The notes under the pieces: model-generated
The model's database searches: none
What the model was told of the DNA's origin: nothing
What the model saw: only the letters and a program-made list of their open reading frames with translations
Assembly: GCA_004558955.1 (NCBI GenBank)
Contig: SFZC01000020.1
Coordinates: forward strand, 1-21,512
From: a bacterium
Lineage (GTDB): Bacteria > Cyanobacteriota > Vampirovibrionia > Gastranaerophilales > Gastranaerophilaceae
Length of the DNA: 21,512 bases
Direction of reading: 5' to 3'
Shown: in pieces, positions 15,698 through 21,512 of the stretch
Numbering within the stretch: position 1 is the first letter of the stretch
Layout of the letters: every line of letters begins with the position of its first letter
Made by a program: the position numbers and the translations under genes

Positions 15698-16855
15698 TTA
15701 TTTCAGCATTTCGTTAATTGTATTTCTGATTTCAGTTTGGGTTCCCGTAATAATCATTGGTTTTTTACCTGATTCTTTAGGGAATTTTATTTTGGCTCTA
15801 TATTTACCGGTATATAATCCGAATTCATCTTTTTGAATTTTAGCGGAGTAACGAAGTTTTTGATATGTCCCGCCAAATTCAGTGGTTACACGTTCACCAG
15901 TTGGGGAGTCATATAATCTTTCGCTATAGTAAGTAACAGGTTCTCCTTCCTGAGTGATGTAGGTTTCACTTTCTCTGTTTGCTCCGTTAGGCATTCTTTT
16001 GTTTGTTCTTACGGCACCGTTTTCCCATTTTGTGGTTTCTTCCAAAAAATTGCCGTCTTTGTCAACTTTGACAAGTTTTACTCTTGTGTTGTCATTGTGA
16101 TTTCTGTCCAAAATCTTGGTAATTGTATCTTTGCTGCCGTCAGAGTAAATTCTCTCAAATTCCATACCCGTTTCACCTTGCCAGTAACCCGGAACAGGTT
16201 TTGCCGGAGTTTGTTCAACGATTGTCGGTTTTAGTGACATTATTTTTTTAACATTGACATCATTTACGTTTGTAGCAAATCCATCTTCTTTATATTCATA
16301 TACTTTAGAACCGTTTGTGTTTGTGTAAGTTTTTACAGGTTTTCCTGTTTGCGGGTTATAAGTCGTTCTTCTGATATCACCTGCTAAAGTTTCAACTTTT
16401 GCTCTCAGAAGTCTTTCTACAGGTTGTTTGTTTTTATCAACGGTTGTAATGATTTCTTTTTCCATAACAGCACCGTTTTGGTTCACTTTTCTTACTATTT
16501 TATTTCCGTTCGGTAATAGTTTTTCAAAAAATTTTGGTGCTTTTGCTTGTTTAACTTTTTCCTCAGCGTTTTTTTTGGCTGTTGCAATTTCTTTTTGAGC
16601 TTCTTGTTTTGCTCTAAAAATTGCTATGTCTTTTTCTGATGTGATTTGTGCAATTTCGTGAGCAGTTTTGTTTTGTAACAAGTTCATTTCCTGTTGAACC
16701 TGTCCAATTGCATTTTGACCTTGTCTGATGGCTTCAGAAACTCCACGTTCTACGGCTTCTGCGGCACTTTCTTTAGAAACGCCGCCAAAGGTTTTTCCTT
16801 TTAATTTTGTTAACGCATAGTTTGTAATTTCTGTAATATTGGGGTTAAAACTCAT
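15698..16855 (-). CDS. Unknown protein: coiled coil plus polar repeat-like domain
   Basis: 385 residues, no signal peptide. Residues 27-105 are Ala/Glu/Gln/Lys-rich and predicted helical (for example IFRAKQEAQKEIATAKKNAE), likely coiled coil. After the basic linker APKFFEKLLPNGNKIVRKV the rest is rich in Thr, Lys, Asp and Asn, with recurring turns such as NPQTGKPVKTY, TNTNGSKVYEY, YSDGSKDTITK, VDKDGNFLEE and MPNGANRESETY, reminiscent of short beta-hairpin repeats (YD or MORN-like in feel, but no consensus match that I can defend). AAAGGA lies five bases before the ATG. It converges on the Pmp-like gene and shares a terminator with it. I recognise no family; it may be a structural or surface-associated protein, which is a guess. 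Confidence 0.82.
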   Translation of the reverse strand: MSFNPNITEITNYALTKLKGKTFGGVSKESAAEAVERGVSEAIRQGQNAIGQVQQEMNLLQNKTAHEIAQITSEKDIAIFRAKQEAQKEIATAKKNAEEKVKQAKAPKFFEKLLPNGNKIVRKVNQNGAVMEKEIITTVDKNKQPVERLLRAKVETLAGDIRRTTYNPQTGKPVKTYTNTNGSKVYEYKEDGFATNVNDVNVKKIMSLKPTIVEQTPAKPVPGYWQGETGMEFERIYSDGSKDTITKILDRNHNDNTRVKLVKVDKDGNFLEETTKWENGAVRTNKRMPNGANRESETYITQEGEPVTYYSERLYDSPTGERVTTEFGGTYQKLRYSAKIQKDEFGLYTGKYRAKIKFPKESGKKPMIITGTQTEIRNTINEMLK

Positions 16856-16966
16856 AATTTTCCTTTCTATTTTTTTCTACAAACTCCATAACGCTCCTCA
16901 AGATTTAAATTTGCTAAATTCACCTTCTTTATAAAGAAATATTAAGGAGTTAGAGGTGAGCAGGTA

Positions 16967-17965
16967 TTATTTCTTTTTGAATTTTATTTTTAAACCTAAG
17001 ATAGTTATTATTTTATGAGTTTTTGTGCTGTCATTTTTTATTGAGAAAATTTGTTGTAAGACTTTCTTTTTATATTCGTTGATAAATAGCGGTAAAACCT
17101 TATTTTTATTGAATTTTTCAGAAATTATTTCATTATATTTTTTCAAATCTTTCAGATAAAATTTCCTGTTTTGCGGGTAAGTGTTCCAATAATAAACCGC
17201 ACCATCTAAAAATTTATCGACTATCGCAAGTTGAACCTCTAAATTTTGTTCAGCAAAACTCGTTTGTTCAATTAAATATTTAAAGGCTTCAATGTCTGTT
17301 GCGATACAGTTTTTTGTGTTTGTTGTCGCAGAATTTATATTATTTCTTCTGTAATAAATCAGCGGAACATCAAGAAAATTTGAATATTTTGGCTTTTTGA
17401 AATGTAAAAGTAGCGAAAACACTCCGTCTTCTGCAGTTTTTATCCCTTGGGGAAATGCTACTTTAGAATTTTTCAAAAAGGTTGTTTTGTATATTTTATT
17501 CCAACAGTAAGTCAAAACGGGGAGTAAATCGTTTAAGTCGTTGCTTTTTCCAAATTTTTCCAAGCTTGGATTGTAATAAGTTTCTTTGATGCACTCGTCA
17601 GAAATTTCATACCCTTTAAAGTTCACAATATCAGATTTTGTGGTTTTAATTTTGTTATAAAGTGCTTCGCAAGCATTTGGGGTTAAATAATCGTCTGCAT
17701 CAAGAAACATCAAGTATGGTGAAGTTACTTTTTTCAGCCCGACATTTCTGGCAACGGAAACTCCTTCATTTTGCTTATTTATAATAACAAATCTAGGGTC
17801 TTTTTGTGAAAAATTTTTCAAAATATCAAAAGAGCCGTCTGTTGAACCGTCATTTACGCAAATTATTTCAATGTCTTGCAATGTTTGATTTGCGACACTT
17901 TCAAGACATTTTTTTAAATATTTTTCAACGTTATATATGGGTATAATTACACTGACATTTGACAT
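16967..17965 (-). CDS. Family 2 glycosyltransferase
   Basis: 332 residues. A classic GT2 (GT-A) domain: VSVIIPIYNVEKYLKKCLES at residues 4-23, VNDGSTDGS near 38-46, QNEGVSVARNVGL near 66-78 and the metal-binding LDADDYLTP near 93-101. NSKVAFPQGIKTAEDGVFSL contains the ED motif often seen in polysaccharide and LPS transferases. The C-terminus (307-332) is the basic tag ending HKIITILGLKIKFKKK, which could hold the enzyme at the inner membrane. TCCT on the plus strand at 17973-17976 (AGGA on the gene strand) serves as the ribosome binding site, seven bases before the start. It is divergent from the MsbA-like exporter, which suggests a shared role in envelope glycolipids; donor and acceptor are unknown. 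Confidence 0.92.
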   Translation of the reverse strand: MSNVSVIIPIYNVEKYLKKCLESVANQTLQDIEIICVNDGSTDGSFDILKNFSQKDPRFVIINKQNEGVSVARNVGLKKVTSPYLMFLDADDYLTPNACEALYNKIKTTKSDIVNFKGYEISDECIKETYYNPSLEKFGKSNDLNDLLPVLTYCWNKIYKTTFLKNSKVAFPQGIKTAEDGVFSLLLHFKKPKYSNFLDVPLIYYRRNNINSATTNTKNCIATDIEAFKYLIEQTSFAEQNLEVQLAIVDKFLDGAVYYWNTYPQNRKFYLKDLKKYNEIISEKFNKNKVLPLFINEYKKKVLQQIFSIKNDSTKTHKIITILGLKIKFKKK

Positions 17966-17980
17966 TTTTTTATCCTAAAA

Positions 17981-18004
17981 TATACATATTAAATAATATG
18001 TATA
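17981..18004. repeat. Perfect inverted repeat in the GT2 leader
   Basis: Arms TATACATATT (17981-17990) and AATATGTATA (17995-18004) with a 4-base spacer, lying 16 bases upstream of the GT2 start codon. It could be an operator or an RNA hairpin; it is all A/T apart from two positions, so chance is a real alternative. The rest of the 285-base gap up to 18250 is AT-rich, must hold the divergent promoters, and shows no other element I can defend. Confidence 0.55.
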
Positions 18005-18250
18005 AGTTTAACATAAATCAGATTTTAGCGATATTATAATTTTATTTTGCGTAAATCATTGTTAATTTTTCTTGCGATTATGCCTTTTTAATGCGAAAAT
18101 ATTACAAGATAGCGTGTCTGCTTATTTTTGAAAATTTTTGCAAATTAAAATCGTGAAAAGTCAAGAATAGCAGAGGTTTGAGAGTTTTGTAAATCTTGTT
18201 ATTGCAGGCATGGCTAAAAGATGTACAGTATTTATTTTACAGGATTATTT

Positions 18251-20038
18251 ATGGAAAAAATAAAAAAACTTATTGAATTTTTGAGAACCCAACGTTTTGT
18301 TTTGAATTACAGCAGAATGTGGCCTTATGTTCGTCCTGTTTGGTTCAGAGCGTTGTGTTCAATGTTAATTTGTATTCCGATAGGTTCGCTTGATGCGGTT
18401 ATCGCACTAGCCTTGAAGCCTTACATGGATTTGGTAATGGTTGAAAAATCAGTGACTTCCCCGTGGTATATTCCGTTAGGGATTGTTGCGTTTACCTCAA
18501 TTCAAGGTGGTTTAAAATACTTGTCTGCGTACCTTTCAACCTGGGTTGGCGGAAGAATTACAAACGGTTTGAAGTTTGATATGTTCAAAAAACTTTTGAC
18601 TTTGCCGACAGCGTTTTATGACAAACGAAATTCCGGTGATATCGTATTTCAATTCAACAACCAAGCGGATTCCGCATGTTCAGGTTTGTTGGATAACTTG
18701 AGCGTATTCACTCAGAGAATTTTCTCATCAATTTCTCTTGTTTGCGTTTTGTTTTACAATTCTTGGCAACTTGCGTTGATTGCGGTTGTTGTTTTGGGTT
18801 GTGCTTTTGCACCTGTTGCAAAACTTCAAAAACGTATCAAGAGTGTTATGGAAAAAACAGTTTTTGCTGATGCTGCGATTATCACTGAATATAACGAAGT
18901 TTTTGCCGGTAATAAAACAATTACTTCTTATAACTTGCAACAAAATGAAACTAATAAATTCTATAATATTTTGAAAAGTATTTTCACTTTGAGAATTAAA
19001 ATGGTACAGAAAACTCAGTGGCTGTCCCCGATGATGCACGTTATTGTATCTGTCGGTATTGCTGCTGCTATCGGTTACGGCTCTCATTTGATTATGTCAA
19101 AACAAATCACTTCAGGTAACTTTGTTTCCTTTATTACCGCTTTGATTTTGCTTTACACACCTGTTAAAAATATCGGTAATAACTTGAATGCGGTTCAATT
19201 CTCGTTCTTCTCTATTGAAAGAATTTTCGATATTTTGGATATGGTTCCTGCAATCAGAAACAAAGAAAATGCGGTTGAAATGGGTAAAAATCATACAAAC
19301 ATTCAATTTAAAGATGTTTGTTTTGAATATGTGAAAAATGTTCCGATATTGAAACACATAAATCTTGACGTTAAACAAGGTGAAACTATCGCACTTGTCG
19401 GAAATTCAGGCGGTGGTAAAACTACAATCGTCAACCTTCTGCCGAGATTTTACGACATTAAATCAGGTTCGATTATGATTGACGGCGTGGATATCAGAGA
19501 TTATACGTTAGAATCTTTAAGACAAAATATTGCGGTAGTATTTCAGGATAACTTCCTGTTCTCAGGTACGATTAAGGAAAATATTTTGTTAGGTAATGAA
19601 AATGCGACAGATGAGCAAATTCAAAATGCTTTGAAAATGGCATATTTGGACGATTTCATTTCTACCTTGAAAGACGGTATAAATACCCAAATCGGTGAAC
19701 GTGGAATTTTATTATCAGGCGGTCAAAAACAACGTGTGGCAATTGCAAGAGCCTTCTTGAAAGATGCTCCGATAATTATTTTAGACGAGGCTACAAGTGC
19801 GTTGGATAACAAAGCAGAAGCTATTGTTCAAAAGGCGATTGACAACTTGATGCAAGACAAGACTGTATTTGTAATTGCTCACAGGTTATCAACCATCAGA
19901 AATGCTAATAAAATTGTTGTAATTAATCAAGGTGAAGTTGCCGAAACAGGTACTCACGAAGAATTGTTGCAAATCGAAAACGGTGCTTATAAAACACTTT
20001 ACGATATGCAATTCAAAAAACAAGAAGTAAAAGCGTAA
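18251..20038 (+). CDS. MsbA-type ABC exporter (fused membrane and ATPase domains)
   Basis: 595 residues, the size of an MsbA-like half transporter that works as a homodimer in the inner membrane. The N-terminal part, about 1-320, has around six hydrophobic segments (for example SLVCVLFYNSWQLALIAVVV and VIVSVGIAAAIGYGSHLI). The ATPase domain has Walker A GNSGGGKT at 384-391, a Q-loop in VVFQDNF, the signature LSGGQ at 488-492, Walker B IIILDE at 508-513 and the switch His at 544 (IAHRLS). ATG 18251 is preferred because AGGA lies six bases upstream; an in-frame ATG ten codons earlier lacks a good site. MsbA flips lipid A-core, and relatives export other lipids or drugs. The divergent glycosyltransferase favours a lipid-linked glycan cargo, which is inference. 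Confidence 0.93.
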   Translation: MEKIKKLIEFLRTQRFVLNYSRMWPYVRPVWFRALCSMLICIPIGSLDAVIALALKPYMDLVMVEKSVTSPWYIPLGIVAFTSIQGGLKYLSAYLSTWVGGRITNGLKFDMFKKLLTLPTAFYDKRNSGDIVFQFNNQADSACSGLLDNLSVFTQRIFSSISLVCVLFYNSWQLALIAVVVLGCAFAPVAKLQKRIKSVMEKTVFADAAIITEYNEVFAGNKTITSYNLQQNETNKFYNILKSIFTLRIKMVQKTQWLSPMMHVIVSVGIAAAIGYGSHLIMSKQITSGNFVSFITALILLYTPVKNIGNNLNAVQFSFFSIERIFDILDMVPAIRNKENAVEMGKNHTNIQFKDVCFEYVKNVPILKHINLDVKQGETIALVGNSGGGKTTIVNLLPRFYDIKSGSIMIDGVDIRDYTLESLRQNIAVVFQDNFLFSGTIKENILLGNENATDEQIQNALKMAYLDDFISTLKDGINTQIGERGILLSGGQKQRVAIARAFLKDAPIIILDEATSALDNKAEAIVQKAIDNLMQDKTVFVIAHRLSTIRNANKIVVINQGEVAETGTHEELLQIENGAYKTLYDMQFKKQEVKA

Positions 20039-20062
20039 AGGTTTTAAACCAAATATAAATAG

Positions 20063-20092
20063 TCCGCTGAAATAATTTCGGCGGATTTTTTT
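20063..20092 (+). terminator. Rho-independent terminator after the ABC exporter
   Basis: A 10-bp stem with one G-U pair (20063-20072 with 20076-20085), a 3-base loop, and seven T following. Confidence 0.9.
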
Positions 20093-20223
20093 GTTGCTGA
20101 ATTTTGTCAAAATGTAGGAACTCGGAAATTGTTAATTTTTGGTTAAAGAATTAAGGTTTTTGTTTAAATTGAGTTATAACATAAGTGTAGAGAATAAGAA
20201 ACAAAATGAAAGGAGTGTTGATT

Positions 20224-20679
20224 ATGAAATTTTTAGTTAAGAAAGCACCGGAGAATTTTATCAGAACTGTGAATGACGAAATCAGCTCTTTATTGAACAG
20301 ACATTTTGACAGCTACTTCCCTGAAGCAGCATATTGGGCAGATGCCGATAAGTTTTCAATGCCGGTAGAAATTACCGATAAAGGCAAAGATTATGAGGTT
20401 CGAGCAGAACTTCCTGGAGTAAAAAAAGAAGACTTGGATATTGATATCGATAAAAATTATTTGACAATAAATGCCAACAAGATTGAAGAAAACAAAGTCG
20501 ATGAAAAATCTTACAAAAAATCCGAATTCAGATACGGAGCATTTTCAAGAACAGTTTACTTCCCTGAAGAAATCAATGTTGACAAAACTGAGGCTAAATT
20601 GGAACATGGTGTTTTGAAAATTGAAGCCCCTAAAAAATATTCTGAAAGTGATTCTAAGAAAAAATTGACAGTTAAATAA
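20224..20679 (+). CDS. hsp20: Small heat-shock protein, Hsp20/alpha-crystallin family
   Basis: 151 residues, typical of bacterial class A Hsp20. The short N-terminal arm (residues 1-42) is followed by the alpha-crystallin domain: FSMPVEITDKGKDYEVRAEL (44-63), PGVKKEDLDIDID, RYGAFSRTVYFPEEINVD (103-120) and the signature AKLEHGVLKIEAPK (124-137). The C-terminus is Lys-rich; the usual I-x-I/V anchor is represented only by KLTVK. It is an ATP-independent holdase that binds unfolding proteins in the cytoplasm. AAAGGAG at 20209-20215 fixes the start at 20224; the in-frame ATG at 20206 lies upstream of that site. It is a single-gene unit between terminators. I see no CIRCE or other heat-shock operator in the 180 bases upstream, only a TATAAC at 20175-20180 as a possible -10. 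Confidence 0.95.
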   Translation: MKFLVKKAPENFIRTVNDEISSLLNRHFDSYFPEAAYWADADKFSMPVEITDKGKDYEVRAELPGVKKEDLDIDIDKNYLTINANKIEENKVDEKSYKKSEFRYGAFSRTVYFPEEINVDKTEAKLEHGVLKIEAPKKYSESDSKKKLTVK

Positions 20680-20714
20680 TTGTCATAAAGGATATGTCTA
20701 AGGAAAGGTAATTG

Positions 20715-20748
20715 AGCGGGCGGAGCATTGTAAAATGCTCCGCCCGCT
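20715..20748 (+). terminator. GC-rich hairpin after hsp20, probable terminator
   Basis: A perfect 15-bp stem (20715-20729 with 20734-20748), 4-base loop, with an unusually GC-rich outer half (AGCGGGCGGAGC) for this AT-rich genome. It is followed by TACTAATTTTCT, a weak T-tail. Function as a terminator for hsp20 is likely, and perhaps also for the convergent minus-strand gene. Confidence 0.7.
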
Positions 20749-20764
20749 TACTAATTTTCTAAAT

Positions 20765-20788
20765 GTAAGTCGGAATTGTTATTCCGAC
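20765..20788 (+). repeat. Second REP-like element: GTAA plus 20-nt hairpin
   Basis: GTAA (20765-20768) is followed by the perfect hairpin GTCGGAATTGTTATTCCGAC (8-bp stem, loop TGTT). It matches the hairpin at 1381-1400 at 15 of 20 positions, and four of the five differences form two compensatory base-pair changes (T-A to C-G and C-G to A-T); the fifth is in the loop. Confidence 0.5.
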
Positions 20789-20803
20789 ACTTAAATTTAT
20801 TTT

Positions 20804-21433
20804 TTAATACTCAATATTATTCGGGATTTTCCAATTATTATTGGAAATCTTTTTCAAACACAAATATCCTGCATTATTTCCGGAGGCGTTGTTTGAGCAA
20901 TTTTTATCAACATCTTCGTTTGCTTCATCAGAACCAGCAGGAACGAGTGCGTGGTTTCGCCAAGCAAGAATAAAGGTGTCTTTGCCGATTTGGTTGGGCT
21001 TTTTATCCCCGTTTGTGTCGATGTAAATCACAAATGAGGTTGTATCGACATCTGTTCCGAAAAGTTTTTTCATATCACTTTTACTAAATCCGTCAAAACA
21101 AAGGGTTGACCCGTTGAGCAATCTTACCGTAATAATATTATGTCCGATTCCTATTTTACCGTTGGCGTAAGGTATATTGCCGTTTTTAAGATTCGTTGTC
21201 CCCGTTGAATTCCAACAACCTTCTTTGTTATAGCAAACTCGTACGGTTTTCATATATGGTAAAAGATACATGTCAAACCAGTTTTTTATCCCGGGAAGAT
21301 TATCAGGCACGGAATCAAGGCTGGCATCTTTTGATTCGGCAACTTTGAGGACTTGTTGCAGAATTGAATAATCTTCTTTTAAAATTGCTTCCGTTTTTGA
21401 TAATAAAATTGTCTTAGAGTTTCGCTGTTGCAT
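20804..21433 (-). CDS. Pilin-like protein lacking the N-terminal helix
   Basis: 209 residues. The C-terminal part, with YIDTNGDKKPNQIGKDTFIL (137-156), several Cys residues and a GYLCLKKISNNNWKIP end, fits type IV pilin/pseudopilin-like proteins that I associate with gut Melainabacteria. Such proteins normally begin with a short leader and a hydrophobic helix (pattern FTLxEVLIxLGIIG). Here the ORF begins MQQRNSKTILLSKTEAILKE, which corresponds to the part after that helix. An in-frame TGA lies directly before the ATG and no hydrophobic segment is encoded in any frame of the 79 bases up to the window end. It is thus 5'-truncated or has a new start. No ribosome binding site; a TATAAT seven bases before the ATG would give a leaderless mRNA. 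It may be a decayed gene. Confidence 0.7.
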   Translation of the reverse strand: MQQRNSKTILLSKTEAILKEDYSILQQVLKVAESKDASLDSVPDNLPGIKNWFDMYLLPYMKTVRVCYNKEGCWNSTGTTNLKNGNIPYANGKIGIGHNIITVRLLNGSTLCFDGFSKSDMKKLFGTDVDTTSFVIYIDTNGDKKPNQIGKDTFILAWRNHALVPAGSDEANEDVDKNCSNNASGNNAGYLCLKKISNNNWKIPNNIEY

Positions 21434-21439
21434 TCATAC

Positions 21440-21468
21440 ATTATATGTGTTACACTAACCTCAAGTAA
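21440..21468 (-). promoter_or_regulatory. Candidate minus-strand promoter of the pilin-like gene
   Basis: On the minus strand TTACTT (21463-21468), a 17-base spacer and a perfect TATAAT (21440-21445). The predicted start of transcription falls on or next to the A of the ATG at 21433. Confidence 0.45.
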
Positions 21469-21483
21469 TGTATATATACATTA
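21466..21483. repeat. 18-bp perfect palindrome between divergent genes
   Basis: TAATGTATATATACATTA is its own reverse complement. It covers the -35 region of the minus-strand gene and sits just upstream of the ribosome binding site of the plus-strand gene, the right place for a repressor operator. AT-rich chance symmetry cannot be excluded. Confidence 0.5.
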
Positions 21484-21497
21484 GAAAGGTTGATAAT

Positions 21498-21512
21498 ATG
21501 AAGGCAAAATTT
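21498..21512 (+). CDS. Start of an unidentified gene, cut by the window end
   Basis: AGAAAGG (21484-21490) precedes an ATG with seven bases between; five codons are visible (MKAKF). The basic start followed by Phe would suit a prepilin leader, but five residues are far too few to identify anything. It is divergent from the pilin-like gene. Confidence 0.5.

Noticed and set aside
20206..20223. Upstream ATG for Hsp20
   Set aside because: It lies before the AAAGGAG ribosome binding site, which serves the ATG at 20224.
20776..20973. Plus-strand open frame inside the pilin-like gene region
   Set aside because: It is the antisense of the minus-strand gene and includes the hairpin; no start signal.

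Overview
The window is low-GC bacterial chromosome from a Gram-negative-type cell. My best guess for the source is a non-photosynthetic relative of Cyanobacteria (Gastranaerophilales / Melainabacteria), confidence about 0.7. The reasons are: (i) directly after coaD lie two genes with a domain and coiled coil that I recall as a conserved coaD-linked cyanobacterial family; (ii) a Chlamydia-Pmp-type GGAI/FxxN surface protein and a pilin-like protein with a DTNGDKKPN segment, both types I associate with this group; (iii) an MsbA-like exporter. TGA behaves as a stop codon throughout. No phage, IS or CRISPR was seen.

Layout. 1-1269: 3' part of an unknown Ala-rich protein with a Thr-Pro tandem repeat, ending in a strong terminator. 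1270-1818: about 550 bases without a gene, holding hairpins (one REP-like) and the coaD promoter. 1819-3368: coaD and two related genes. 3571-6048: translation/export block rpmG, tRNA-Trp, secE, nusG, rplK, rplA, with two hairpins resembling the ribosomal protein L1 binding site; rplJ/rplL do not follow. 6174-12009: a tight six-gene operon, a fucosyltransferase-like gene, then rmlC-rmlB-rmlD-rmlA (dTDP-L-rhamnose synthesis), then a bimodular glycosyltransferase whose second half looks like RgpF. The operon makes the activated rhamnose and carries at least two candidate transferases to use it or neighbouring sugars in a surface polysaccharide. 12196-15616: a large Pmp-like adhesin gene broken by four single-base indels. 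15698-17965 (minus strand): an unknown coiled-coil protein and a family 2 glycosyltransferase. 18251-20038: MsbA-type ABC exporter. 20224-20679: Hsp20. 20804-21433 (minus): a pilin-like protein lacking its N-terminal helix. 21498 to the end: start of a divergent gene.

The most interesting points are the duplicated L1-site mimic flanking rplK, a short cationic tag (about HKIITILGLKIKFKKK) shared by three otherwise different glycosyltransferases and once lying between two domains, a pair of REP-like hairpins with compensatory base changes, and a coaD-linked gene made of two copies of its neighbour's N-terminal domain. All family assignments come from reading the sequence and from memory; no database search was run.
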